Shown here one piece after another: positions 45,183-53,656 of a stretch of DNA of 64,000 nucleotides. The notes beneath the pieces are model-generated. The model did no database searches. It saw nothing but the letters and a program-made list of their open reading frames with translations, and was not told the DNA's origin. The stretch's first letter is position 1, and each line of letters opens with the position of its first letter. The DNA is from Polaromonas sp. YR568 (GTDB lineage: Bacteria > Pseudomonadota > Gammaproteobacteria > Burkholderiales > Burkholderiaceae_C), in the NCBI RefSeq assembly GCF_900116715.1, contig NZ_FPBM01000008.1:124001-188000 (forward strand), written 5' to 3'. Made by a program: the position numbers and the translations under genes.

Positions 45183-46007
45183 CTAATCGATCAGCGCCGA
45201 ACCTTCATGAAAAGGAAACGGCCCTTCGTACTGTCCGCTGGCCACGGTGTGGCTTACCAGACGGCCGCCCTCGGGCAGAACGTGCAAGCCGAATCCGGGC
45301 GGCTCCAGCACCCAGGCTGAGGCGGCGTCGGGCGCCAGGTCCAGGCAGACCTGGTGGGCCGGTGAGGGCACTGTCGCGGCGATGGTGCCGCCAAAGCGCA
45401 CCTGGATGGCGCGGTGCAAATGGCCGCAGATGATGCGCTCGACGTTCGGGTAGCGGCTCACCAGCGCTTCCAGTTCGGCCGCCCCGCTGAGCAGGCCGAT
45501 GTCGTCCATGTGGCCTATGAGTGTTTTGAATGGCGGATGGTGCATGGCGATCACCATGGGCCGGCCGCGGTGCGTTTCAAGTTCGCGGGCCAGCCAGGCC
45601 AGCCTTGCTTCGCACAGGCTGCCTTCGCTGGCGCCGGGCACCACGGTGTCCAGGGCGATCAGCTGCAGCGCACCGATGGCAACGCTGTACTGCACGAATT
45701 CCCCGCTGCCCAGATAGGTGTGGCCGGGAAAGCTTTGCCGCAGTTGCGCGCGCTCGTCGTGGTTGCCGGGCATCAGGTATACCGGCATGGCCAGCGGCGC
45801 GAGCAGCTCACGCAGGTGGCCGTACTCAGCCGCACGGCCGAAGTCGGTCAGGTCGCCGGTGATGACCACCGCATCCGGCTGCTGCGGCAGCCTGAGGATG
45901 GACGCGACCGCCTGCACGAGGTAAGGCGCGGTGTTGATGCGGCCGTAAGCCAGTCGGCCCGGTTCGCGGATGTGCAGGTCTGAGAGTTGCAGCAATGAGG
46001 TGGTCAT
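45183..46007 (-). CDS. Calcineurin-like metallophosphoesterase (CpdA/GpdQ type)
   Basis: The 274-residue protein has the dinuclear metal motifs in order: QLSDLHIR (residues 7-14), VITGDLTDFG, PGNHDERAQL, IAMHHPPF and CGHLHR. Close families hydrolyse cAMP (CpdA) or glycerophosphodiesters (GpdQ). It is the last gene of the ABC importer operon (4-bp overlap with the ATPase), so it probably acts on the imported compound, which hints at a phosphodiester substrate. Confidence 0.88.
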   Translation of the reverse strand: MTTSLLQLSDLHIREPGRLAYGRINTAPYLVQAVASILRLPQQPDAVVITGDLTDFGRAAEYGHLRELLAPLAMPVYLMPGNHDERAQLRQSFPGHTYLGSGEFVQYSVAIGALQLIALDTVVPGASEGSLCEARLAWLARELETHRGRPMVIAMHHPPFKTLIGHMDDIGLLSGAAELEALVSRYPNVERIICGHLHRAIQVRFGGTIAATVPSPAHQVCLDLAPDAASAWVLEPPGFGLHVLPEGGRLVSHTVASGQYEGPFPFHEGSALID

Positions 46008-47086
46008 AGGGATGCGGCAGCCAGTTCGCTGCCCGGCATGAGGTGATGGGGCTGGATGCGGATGCCGACGGCGTCGCCCATGCAGGCGGGGTGGTCTCGC
46101 CCCACCTCCGCGTTGACGCTGGTCTGGTCAGGAAGCATCAGCTTGAGCTGGATGCGGTCGCCGAGGAACACGCGTTGCGACACCACGGCATCGCCCCAGC
46201 CGGCGCTGATGTCGCCCACTTCAATGTCTTCGGGCCGGACCAGCACGGTGTCTTGCGCGCTCCACGCCGGCGGGCAGGCGACGTCCATGTCGCCAACCTT
46301 GACGACGTTGGCGGCACGCGCGGCCTCGTCACGCGCCAGGCGGTTAACGCGGCCCAGAAAGCTCGCGACAAAGGGATGCTGGGGCGTGCGGTACAGCGCC
46401 TCGCCGTGGCCGACCTGCACGATACGGCCCGCGTGCATAACCGCCAGCCTGTCGGCAATGGCCAGCGCTTCCTGCTGGTCGTGCGTGACGTGGATGGCGG
46501 TGATGTGAAGGCGGCGCAGCAGCTCGGCCAGTTCATCGCGCACTGATTCCTTGAGCTTGGCGTCCAGCGCCGTCAGCGGTTCGTCGAGCAGCAGCACGCG
46601 TGGGCGCACCGCCACCGCCCGGGCCAGGGCCACGCGCTGGCGCTGGCCGCCCGACAGTTCGGCCGGGCGCTTCTTCTCAAGGCCGTTGAGGCGCACCAGG
46701 TCGACCAGCTCGCCGACCACGCGGCGCTTTTCGGTGTCGTCCACGCCGCGCACGCGCAGGCCGTAGGCGATGTTGGCTTCCACCGTCATCTGCGGAAACA
46801 GCGCGTAGTGCTGGAACACCATGCCGATGCCGCGCCGCTCCACCGGCAGGTGGGTGACGTCCGTGTCGCCGAATGTGATGCGGCTGCCGGCGTCCGGCGC
46901 CTCCAGCCCGGCCACCAGCCGCAGCAGCGTGGTTTTGCCGCAGCCGGAGGGGCCCAGCAAAGCCAGCACTTCGCCCGGCTCCACCGTCAGCGACGTAGCT
47001 TGCAGGCCGCGGGTGCCGTCGGCATAGGTTTTGGCGCACTGGACAATGTCCACGCGCGTGCGTTCAGCTTCCATGGTGTTTTTCAA
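46004..47086 (-). CDS. ABC transporter ATP-binding protein (PotA/FbpC-like)
   Basis: The 360-residue protein has Walker A GPSGCGKTTLLRL, signature LSGGQRQRVALARAV, Walker B VLLLDEPLTALD and a C-terminal TOBE domain (VLVRPEDIEVG). It energises import through the two permeases encoded upstream on the same strand. Its start overlaps the end of permease II by 11 or 23 bp depending on the ATG used (47074 or 47086). Importers of this group carry iron, polyamines, thiamine, or phosphonates; the ligand is not fixed by sequence. Confidence 0.93.
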   Translation of the reverse strand: MKNTMEAERTRVDIVQCAKTYADGTRGLQATSLTVEPGEVLALLGPSGCGKTTLLRLVAGLEAPDAGSRITFGDTDVTHLPVERRGIGMVFQHYALFPQMTVEANIAYGLRVRGVDDTEKRRVVGELVDLVRLNGLEKKRPAELSGGQRQRVALARAVAVRPRVLLLDEPLTALDAKLKESVRDELAELLRRLHITAIHVTHDQQEALAIADRLAVMHAGRIVQVGHGEALYRTPQHPFVASFLGRVNRLARDEAARAANVVKVGDMDVACPPAWSAQDTVLVRPEDIEVGDISAGWGDAVVSQRVFLGDRIQLKLMLPDQTSVNAEVGRDHPACMGDAVGIRIQPHHLMPGSELAAASL

Positions 47087-47861
47087 TCAGGGTGCCGGCG
47101 GCCTGCAGGCCCCACAGCACAGGGAGGATGACAAGGAGAAAGACGAGTGTGTAGGCCGAGCCGATCTCCAGCCGCATGGAGGCATAGCTGTCGGCCAGGC
47201 CCACCGGCAGCGTGCGCGTGAGCGGCGTGTGCAGCATCCAGGTGAGGTTGAACTCGCCGACCGACAGCGTGAAGACCATGAGGCTTCCGGCCACCACCGC
47301 GGGCAGCACAGCAGGCAGCAGCACACCCAGGAAGCGCTGCCTGAAGCCGGCGCCCAGCGAGCGGGCGGCCTCCTCCAATGAATGCAGCTCGGGCCGCTGG
47401 AAGGCCGATGACACTGTGCGCACCATGAAGGGCAGCGTGAACACCATGTGGCCCACCAGGATGAAGGCAAAGCTTTGCCGGAACCCGCTGATCTGCCCAT
47501 AGGCCAGGATGAGCGCCAGCGCGGTGGCAAGGCCCGGCACCGCCACCGGAAGTGTCAGCAGCTCTTCAAAAACCCGGGCGATGCGCGAGCGGCTGCGGGC
47601 CAGCGCATACGCGCATGGAATGCCGATGAGCAGATTGCCCAGCACACACAGCAAAGCAATCACCAGCGAAGCGGCGACCGTGCCGCCGTACACCTCCCAC
47701 ACCTCGCCCAGCCAGCGCAAGGTGAAGCCGCTTTTGAGGCCCGCGCTGTAGTTGTTGACCAGCCCGGCGAGCACCGAGAGCGCGATGGGCGCAATCATGA
47801 ACACGGCGACCAACGCCGTCAGCAGCATCAGCAAGGGGGATACCTGGCGAGGGGTCCTCAT
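47064..47861 (-). CDS. ABC transporter permease, second subunit
   Basis: The protein has about 265 residues and six membrane helices, with the EAA loop HSLEEAARSLGAGFRQRFLG that contacts the ATPase. The frame is open to 48305, but everything before 47861 is the shadow of the first permease. The start at 47861 lies 4 bp after the stop of the first permease. It works as a heterodimer with the first permease. Confidence 0.92.
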   Translation of the reverse strand: MRTPRQVSPLLMLLTALVAVFMIAPIALSVLAGLVNNYSAGLKSGFTLRWLGEVWEVYGGTVAASLVIALLCVLGNLLIGIPCAYALARSRSRIARVFEELLTLPVAVPGLATALALILAYGQISGFRQSFAFILVGHMVFTLPFMVRTVSSAFQRPELHSLEEAARSLGAGFRQRFLGVLLPAVLPAVVAGSLMVFTLSVGEFNLTWMLHTPLTRTLPVGLADSYASMRLEIGSAYTLVFLLVILPVLWGLQAAGTLIEKHHGS

Positions 47862-47865
47862 GGCC

Positions 47866-48699
47866 TCAAGCTCCCGCACCGGCCGGGCTGGCCGCGCGCC
47901 GCGACAGGAAGAGCACCAGCCAGGTGATGAGGCCCAGCGTGATCGACAGGCTGGCGGCGAGCGCAAAGTTGGCGTAGTTGGTGAATTCGTTGTAGATGGT
48001 GATGGGCAGCACCTCAAACTTGCTGGCCAGGGTGAAGGCGGTGCCGAAAGCGCCCATGGCGGTGGCAAACACAATGGCGCCGCAGGCAAAGGTCGTGGGG
48101 CCGAGTTCGGGCAGCCAGACATCACGCACCACGCGCCAGCGCGAGGCGCCCAGCGAACGCGCGGCTTCTTCCAGCGGAAGGTCCATCGCGCTGGCCGCGG
48201 CCGTGTAGCTGACGATCGCCCGGGGCAGCGAAAAATACAGGTAGCCCAGAAAGAGCCCCGCCAGGCCGTAGGCAAAGGTGATGCGGCCCATGCCCAGCGC
48301 GTCACTGAGGTCGGCCACCAGGCCCTGACGGCCGCCCAGCAGGATGATGAAAAAGCCGATGATCACGCCCGGAAAAGACAGCGGCAAGGTCAGCAGCGAC
48401 AGCAGGAGCTTTCGCCCCGCAAACTGCGACCGTGCCAGCGTGATCCCCACCAGCGCGCCCAGCACCAGCGTCACCAGAGTCACCGCCAGCGAGAGGCCCA
48501 GCGTTTGCAGCAGGCTTTGCAGGTAGCGGGCGTTCGTCAGCACCACAAAGTAGGCGGACCACCCCAGCTTGCCCGGCAATGCCAGCAGCTGCACCGCCGG
48601 CAAGAGCCAGAAGGCCGCGAAGAAGGCCACCGCCGGTGCTGAACAGGCCAGCAGCAGGCGGCGCGAGGGCGCGAAGGTGGAAGATCTCATAGGACTCAT
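47866..48699 (-). CDS. ABC transporter permease, first subunit
   Basis: The 277-residue protein has six membrane helices and the EAA loop LPLEEAARSLGASRWRVVRD near residue 175. It lies between the binding protein gene (about 22-bp gap) and the second permease (4-bp gap). The pair resembles PotB/PotC or PhnU/PhnV-type permeases of type I importers. Confidence 0.92.
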   Translation of the reverse strand: MSPMRSSTFAPSRRLLLACSAPAVAFFAAFWLLPAVQLLALPGKLGWSAYFVVLTNARYLQSLLQTLGLSLAVTLVTLVLGALVGITLARSQFAGRKLLLSLLTLPLSFPGVIIGFFIILLGGRQGLVADLSDALGMGRITFAYGLAGLFLGYLYFSLPRAIVSYTAAASAMDLPLEEAARSLGASRWRVVRDVWLPELGPTTFACGAIVFATAMGAFGTAFTLASKFEVLPITIYNEFTNYANFALAASLSITLGLITWLVLFLSRRAASPAGAGA

Positions 48700-48721
48700 G
48701 GCTTGCCGGTGGAACTAAGGC

Positions 48722-49735
48722 TTACTGGGCTTCTTTCAGGTAGCGGTCGGAAAAGCCTTTTTGCACAGCGGCCATGCGGGCGTAATCGACGCTCTTGGCA
48801 CGCGCGTATTCACTCGCCGGCAGAAAGCGCGACTGGGCTTCCTTCGAGATCGCGCTGGCGCGCACAGGGCGCAGATAGGCGTTGGCCCAGATGGCCTGGC
48901 CTTCGTCGGACAGCACGAAGTCCAGCACCTTTTTGCCGTTGTCGGCGTTGGGCGCCTTGGCCACCAGGCTCATCACGTAGGGGACGACGATGGTGCCTTC
49001 AGCCGGAATCACGAACTCGACGTTGGCCTTGTCTTTGTATTTGGCGCGGTAGGCGTTGAAGTCGTAGTCCAGCAGGATGGCGATTTCGCCCGACAGCATG
49101 CGCGCGTACGAGGTCTGCTTGGGCACGATGGGTTCGTTTTTCTGCAGCGCCTTGAAGTAGTCGATGCCCGGCGTGAAGTTGTCCAGCGTGCCGCCGCGCG
49201 CCTGGTTGACAGCCACGGCGCCGACGTATCCCACAAAGGCCGATGCCGGATCGAGATAACCGATCAGGCCCTTGTACTCAGGCTTGAGCAGGTCGGCCCA
49301 TGAACGGGGCACCGGCTTGCCCTTCAGTGCATCCACATTGACCATGAAGCCCAGCGTGCCTGAATGGATGGTGAACCAGTGGCCTTGCGGGTCTTTGAGG
49401 CCGTCGGGGATTTCGCTCCAGGCGGCCGGCTTGTAGGTGCCGACCAGGCCGTCTTTCTGCGCCTGGATGGCGAAGGTGACGCCCAGGTAGGTCACGTCAG
49501 CCACCGGGTTGGTTTTCTCGGCCGTCATCTGCGCCAGCGACTGGCCGGAGTTCTTGTTGTCGGGCGGCACGGTGACGCCGGACTTGGCCTTGATGGCTTT
49601 GAGCTGCGTGCCCCAGTCGGCCCATTCGGGCGGGCAGTTGTAGCAGATGGCGGTCTGGGCCAGCGCATTGGCGCCGGCAGCCAGGCCAATGGCCAGCAGC
49701 GCGGCCTTGGCGAGTCGTTGCAGGGATGTTTTCAT
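48722..49735 (-). CDS. Periplasmic substrate-binding protein of the ABC importer
   Basis: The 337-residue protein has a signal peptide ending near ANALAQTA and then a type 2 binding fold of the iron/spermidine/phosphonate class. The mature start is unusual in carrying two cysteines (ICYNCPPEW), which may form a disulphide. Tyr- and Asp-rich segments such as YLGVTFAIQ and ILLDYDFNAYR line the expected pocket. It is the second gene after lacI in the same operon. The ligand is unknown; the phosphodiesterase in the operon suggests a phosphate ester. Confidence 0.9.
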   Translation of the reverse strand: MKTSLQRLAKAALLAIGLAAGANALAQTAICYNCPPEWADWGTQLKAIKAKSGVTVPPDNKNSGQSLAQMTAEKTNPVADVTYLGVTFAIQAQKDGLVGTYKPAAWSEIPDGLKDPQGHWFTIHSGTLGFMVNVDALKGKPVPRSWADLLKPEYKGLIGYLDPASAFVGYVGAVAVNQARGGTLDNFTPGIDYFKALQKNEPIVPKQTSYARMLSGEIAILLDYDFNAYRAKYKDKANVEFVIPAEGTIVVPYVMSLVAKAPNADNGKKVLDFVLSDEGQAIWANAYLRPVRASAISKEAQSRFLPASEYARAKSVDYARMAAVQKGFSDRYLKEAQ

Positions 49736-49789
49736 GGAAGCTCCGTTGTGAGTGAAGTGAGGGTGAACGTAAAAGACGGGTGACAGGAT

Positions 49790-50794
49790 TCACGGAATGG
49801 ATGAAGGCGCGGCGCAGGATTCGCCTTCGCGGAAACCGTAAGCCAGCGAGAGGCTGCTTTCAGGTGTCAGGGCCGAGCCGCCGGTGAGCGCCTGGACCAG
49901 CAGCTCCACGCTGCAGCGGCCGATGTCGGCATTGGGCTGGGTGATGGTGCTCAGGATGGGCGTGAGGTCTTCCCCCAGCGCGATGCCGTCAAAGCCGACC
50001 ACGGTGACATCCCGCGGCACCGCCAGCCCGGCCAGGTGGGCGGCGCGCAGGCTGCGGATGGCCAGCAGGTCGTTGGAGCAGATGAGCGCACTGGGCCGCG
50101 ACGCCTGCTTGAGGAGTTCGGTGATCTCGCTGACGGCGGTTTCCACAAAGGGCACCTCCAGCACCTGCGGGCCCGGCAGGCCTGCGGCCTCCATGCCCCG
50201 GCGAAAGCCGCGGCAGCGCTGCTGGGCGCGGTCGGAAGCGCCGAGCTGGCCGCTCACCATGGCGATGTTGCGGTGCCCCAGGCCCGCCAGGCGGGCGACG
50301 ATTTCCGCCACGGCCTGTTCGCTGTCGACCGAGATGCAGGGATGGTCCGCGTGGCGGTTGTAGGCCAGCACATAGGGAAGGCGCGTGACGCAAAGCCGCT
50401 GCAAGGCTTTGGAGGTCTCCGGGTTGGAGACCACCAGGATCATGCCGTCGACGTTGCCGGCCAGCAGAAGGTTCACGGCCTGCTCTTCCTGCTCGAGCCG
50501 GTAGTCGGTGGTCAGCGGCAGGATGGCATAGCCGGCGCGGGTGGCCGAGCGGGCGATGCCTTCCAGGCACTCGGCAAACACCGGGTTCAGCAAGGTGGGC
50601 AAGACCACGCCCAGTACGCGGCTGCGTTGCGTGCGCAAGGTGCGCGCGCTCGCATTGGGCATATAGCCCAGCGAGAGCGCCACTTTCTCCACCAGCTCAC
50701 GGGTCTGCGGCATGACTTTGGCCGGGGAATTGAACACCCGCGACACCGTTGCCACCGATACCCCCGCCTGATTTGCCACTGCCTGAATGCTCAT
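49790..50794 (-). CDS. LacI-family repressor of the ABC importer operon
   Basis: The 334-residue protein begins with the LacI helix-turn-helix (SIQAVANQAGVSVATVSRVFN) and hinge (NASARTLRTQRSRVLGVVLP), followed by a sugar-binding-protein-like effector domain. The frame is open to 50833, but those codons run through an operator palindrome (50805-50820), so I place the start at 50794. The importer genes follow on the same strand after about 54 bp. The repressor therefore probably controls itself and the whole operon. Confidence 0.9.
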   Translation of the reverse strand: MSIQAVANQAGVSVATVSRVFNSPAKVMPQTRELVEKVALSLGYMPNASARTLRTQRSRVLGVVLPTLLNPVFAECLEGIARSATRAGYAILPLTTDYRLEQEEQAVNLLLAGNVDGMILVVSNPETSKALQRLCVTRLPYVLAYNRHADHPCISVDSEQAVAEIVARLAGLGHRNIAMVSGQLGASDRAQQRCRGFRRGMEAAGLPGPQVLEVPFVETAVSEITELLKQASRPSALICSNDLLAIRSLRAAHLAGLAVPRDVTVVGFDGIALGEDLTPILSTITQPNADIGRCSVELLVQALTGGSALTPESSLSLAYGFREGESCAAPSSIP

Positions 50795-50804
50795 TGCCCG
50801 TCCC

Positions 50805-50820
50805 ATGTAATCGTTTACAT
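50805..50820. promoter_or_regulatory. LacI-type operator before the repressor gene
   Basis: ATGTAATCGTTTACAT is an inverted repeat (ATGTAA/TTACAT arms, CG centre) of the form bound by LacI/PurR-family repressors. It ends about 10 bp upstream of the chosen repressor start and suits autoregulation of the repressor-importer operon. Confidence 0.75.
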
Positions 50821-50863
50821 TGAACCGGGCCACGATGACGGCTTGATGACAGGGGTAATCTCC

Positions 50864-50912
50864 CCCCGCTATCGATTCAGGAGCTGCTCACGCCTATTCT
50901 TATTGGTTTTCA
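50864..50912 (-). repeat. Interspersed short repeat, intergenic copy
   Basis: Read on the minus strand the copy contains GGCGTGAGCAGCTCCTGA followed by ATCGATAGCGGG and aligns with 26257-26306. It lies between the lacI operator and the end of rlpA. Confidence 0.7.
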
Positions 50913-50981
50913 GGCCGTTTTTGCTTGCAGATATCGACCAAAAAAGAAAACCGGCAACGCGGAAAATCTCGAGAGGGAGCT

Positions 50982-51602
50982 TCAGCGCGCTTTGGGTGGT
51001 GCCGCACGCCTGACGGGGCGCGGGCGCTTTTTGACCGGTGGCGGCGTCACGGCCACCTCAGGGGTGGACTCGGGCACCAGCAGCACGACCTCCTTGAAGC
51101 CCAGGCCCAGCATGCCCAGCTCTTCGGCTGCGGCGCGGCTGAGGTCGATGATGCGGTTGCCGGCGTAGGGGCCGCGGTCGGTGATGCGCACATCCACATC
51201 GCGGCCGTTGACAAGGCTGTGCACACGCACCATGGTGCCGAAGGGCAGCGTACGGTGGGCGGCGGTGAATTCGGTCATGTCAAAACGCTCGCCGCTGGCG
51301 GTGCGCCTGCCGTTAAAACGCGGGCCGTACCAGGAGGCGGTGCCGCGCTGGAACTCACGCGGCACTTCGCCGGCGAGCAATTCGGGGCGGGGCAGTTCGG
51401 AAGATGCAGCCGGGACTTCGTCAGCGGGCGCATCGGGCATGCGGGTGACGGAGGCAGCGGGCGCAGCAGGTGATGGCGCTGCGCCAGACCGGGGCTTTAC
51501 AGCGCCCGGCGATGCCACGGGAGCCGTCGTACACGCTGACAACAGCGCCAACCCCGCCATGGCAGCGCCAACAAAAACAAACCGGATCACACCCTGCCGC
51601 AT
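50982..51602 (-). CDS. rlpA: RlpA-family lipoprotein (septal lytic transglycosylase type)
   Basis: The 206-residue product has a lipobox (LLSACTTAP, Cys near 24), a Pro/Ala-rich linker (about 28-80), and a double-psi beta-barrel domain with GTASWYGPRFNGRRTASGE and RITDRGPYAGNRIIDLS, including the catalytic Asp and the conserved Arg. There is no SPOR domain; the C-terminus is a basic tail rich in Pro, Lys and Arg. RlpA of Pseudomonas cleaves naked glycan strands at the septum. It follows metF by 12 bp. Confidence 0.9.
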   Translation of the reverse strand: MRQGVIRFVFVGAAMAGLALLSACTTAPVASPGAVKPRSGAAPSPAAPAASVTRMPDAPADEVPAASSELPRPELLAGEVPREFQRGTASWYGPRFNGRRTASGERFDMTEFTAAHRTLPFGTMVRVHSLVNGRDVDVRITDRGPYAGNRIIDLSRAAAEELGMLGLGFKEVVLLVPESTPEVAVTPPPVKKRPRPVRRAAPPKAR

Positions 51603-51614
51603 GGGTGCAAGGGC

Positions 51615-52445
51615 TCAGGCCCGGTTCAAGCGCCGGATGATTTCGGTCGTCGCCGCAGCCTGATTCATCGTGTAGAAGTGAATGCCGGGCACACCCGCAG
51701 CATAGAGCTGCTCGCACAGGCCGGTGATCACATCCAGGCCGAAGCTCTTGATAGAGGCCGTGTCGTCGCCAAAGCCTTGCAGGCGCAGGCGTATCCAGCG
51801 CGGAATCTCCGCGCCGCAGGCGTCGGAAAAGCGCATGAGCTGCGTGGAGCTGGTGATGGGCATGATGCCGGGCACAACCGGCACGTCGACACCCAGCGCC
51901 TGCGCATCATCGACAAAACGGAAGTAAGCGTCGGGGTTGAAGAAATACTGCGTGATGGCCGAGTTGGCACCGGCATTCACTTTTTTGACAAAAGCCTGCA
52001 GGTCGGCATCGGCCGACCGCGCCTGCGGATGAATCTCGGGGTAGGCCGCCACTTCGATGTGAAAAGCGTCGCCGGTTTCTTCGCGGATAAAAGCCACCAG
52101 GTCGCTGGCGTAATGGAACTCGCCGCCCGCGCCGTAGCCGCTGGGCAAGTCGCCGCGCAGCGCGACCAGGCGCTTGACGCCCATGGCCCGCAGGGTGGCC
52201 AGTTGTTCGCGTACCGTGGCCTTGGTCGCGCCCACGCACGAGAAATGGCAGGCCGCGGCCACGCCTTCAGTCAGGATCTCTTTCACCGTGCCAAAGGTGC
52301 CGTCTTGTGTGGAACCGCCTGCCCCAAAGGTGACCGAGCAGAACTCGGGCTTGTGCGCATACAGCGCCTGGCGCGTGACGCGAAGTTTTTCAGCGCCTTC
52401 TGGCGTTTTGGGCGGAAAGAATTCAAAGCTGATGGGCAGGTTCAT
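51615..52445 (-). CDS. metF: 5,10-methylenetetrahydrofolate reductase
   Basis: MetF makes 5-methyl-THF, the methyl donor for methionine synthesis, with FAD and NADH. The 276-residue protein has FEFFPPKT near the start, VTFGAGGSTQDGT, ALRGDLPSGYG and ITQYFFNPDAYFRF, all family hallmarks. The ATG at 52445 is the family start (MNLPISFEFF). It lies downstream of ahcY and tlyA on the same strand, so the three form a methyl-cycle cluster behind the SAH riboswitch. Confidence 0.96.
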   Translation of the reverse strand: MNLPISFEFFPPKTPEGAEKLRVTRQALYAHKPEFCSVTFGAGGSTQDGTFGTVKEILTEGVAAACHFSCVGATKATVREQLATLRAMGVKRLVALRGDLPSGYGAGGEFHYASDLVAFIREETGDAFHIEVAAYPEIHPQARSADADLQAFVKKVNAGANSAITQYFFNPDAYFRFVDDAQALGVDVPVVPGIMPITSSTQLMRFSDACGAEIPRWIRLRLQGFGDDTASIKSFGLDVITGLCEQLYAAGVPGIHFYTMNQAAATTEIIRRLNRA

Positions 52446-52474
52446 CTCGGATCTCACTCGTCGTTTATTCGTCG

Positions 52475-53509
52475 TTACTCTTCGCTACCGTCGGCAGGAG
52501 TTTTCTTGTCACGCCGCTTGCCGCGCGCGGGGCCGGGCTGGCCTGCATGCGCGAGTTCGGAATCTTCATGCGGCGCACGGGCGGCACGCAGTTCGCTGCG
52601 CGGCACCCGTTTGGCTACCTGGCGCCGTGGCGCGGCCGGTAGCGGCTGGTCTTCGCCCGCCACGTCGTGGCCCTTGACGGCCTGGATAAAAAATTCGCGG
52701 TTGCCGTCGCCGCCTTCAATCGGCGACTCCAGCCAGGCTTTCACCTCAAGGCCCAAGGCCACGCATGCGTCGCGCAAACGCTTTTCGACAAACTCAAAAT
52801 GCGCCGGGTCGCGCACAATGCCGCCCTTGCCGATCTGGCCGGGCTGCAACTCAAACTGCGGCTTGACCAGCATCAGCAAATCGCCGCCGGGCTTGAGCAA
52901 ACGAACCACCGCGGGCAGCACCAGCGTGAGCGAGATGAAAGACAAGTCGCCGGTCAGGAAGTCGAAGTTGGCTTCAATCGCCGGGCCTTCTTCATCCCTG
53001 TCTTCGTCCGCCTCTTCATCATCGAAGTCATCGCCAAAGTCCATGTCGCCGCTGTCGCCCGCATGGCCGGCCACCAGGTCGGCGGCCGTCATGGCGCGCG
53101 CATTCACGCCTTCAATGCACACCACGCGCGGGTCTTCACGCAGGCTGGCGTGCAACTGACCGTGGCCCACATCCACACCCACCACCTGCACAGCGCCGTG
53201 CTGCAGCAGGCAGTCGGTAAAACCACCGGTGGACTGGCCCACGTCCAGGCAGCGCAGGCCGGCCACCTTCAGGCCGGTGGCCTTGAGCGCGCCTTCGAGC
53301 TTGAGCCCGCCGCGCGAGATGTATTTGGCTTCGGTGGTGTCCAGCAATTGCAGCTCGGCGCCCGCCGGAATTTCGTCACCGTTCTTGGCGACCTTCTTCC
53401 AGGGCGCGTCGGCTTCCGCGCGCCACTGCACGCCCGAAGCAATCAGGCGCTGGGCCTGTGAGCGGGTGGCAGCATGGCCGTGGTCGACGAGGAATAGGTC
53501 AGCGCGCAT
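52475..53509 (-). CDS. tlyA: TlyA-family rRNA 2'-O-methyltransferase, with acidic insert
   Basis: TlyA methylates cytidines of 16S and 23S rRNA with SAM. The protein has 344 residues, against about 270 in the family. An N-terminal S4 domain (RADLFLVDHGHAATRSQAQR) precedes an FtsJ-type methyltransferase domain (CLDVGQSTGGFTDCLLQHGA). Between strand segments lies an acidic insert of about 25 residues (near 152-178, with runs of Asp and Glu), and a basic, Pro-rich tail of about 55 residues ends the protein. It makes SAH, and so is apt for the cluster with ahcY and metF. Confidence 0.9.
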   Translation of the reverse strand: MRADLFLVDHGHAATRSQAQRLIASGVQWRAEADAPWKKVAKNGDEIPAGAELQLLDTTEAKYISRGGLKLEGALKATGLKVAGLRCLDVGQSTGGFTDCLLQHGAVQVVGVDVGHGQLHASLREDPRVVCIEGVNARAMTAADLVAGHAGDSGDMDFGDDFDDEEADEDRDEEGPAIEANFDFLTGDLSFISLTLVLPAVVRLLKPGGDLLMLVKPQFELQPGQIGKGGIVRDPAHFEFVEKRLRDACVALGLEVKAWLESPIEGGDGNREFFIQAVKGHDVAGEDQPLPAAPRRQVAKRVPRSELRAARAPHEDSELAHAGQPGPARGKRRDKKTPADGSEE

Positions 53510-53537
53510 GTGGCTCCATGGAATGGCTCTCTTCTTA

Positions 53538-53646
53538 CTCCCTCTCCCGCTGGGAGAGGGTTGGGGTGAGGGCCTGCGGCCTCAAAAACTCCCGTGAGGG
53601 CATGGTCGCCGCCAGCCCTCACCCCTGCCCTCTCCCAGGGGAGAGG
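53538..53646. repeat. Inverted pair of CCCTCTCCC repeats
   Basis: The first unit (53538-53573) has CCCTCTCCCGCTGGGAGAGG followed by a TGAGGGC end, and the second (53615-53646) is the inverted copy with GCCCTCACCCCTGCCCTCTC and a GGGGAGAGG end. Each unit folds on itself and the two can pair with each other. It fills the ahcY-tlyA gap. Such repeats are common between genes in many proteobacteria. It may attenuate transcription from ahcY into tlyA. Confidence 0.8.
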
Positions 53647-53656
53647 TAGGAATACC

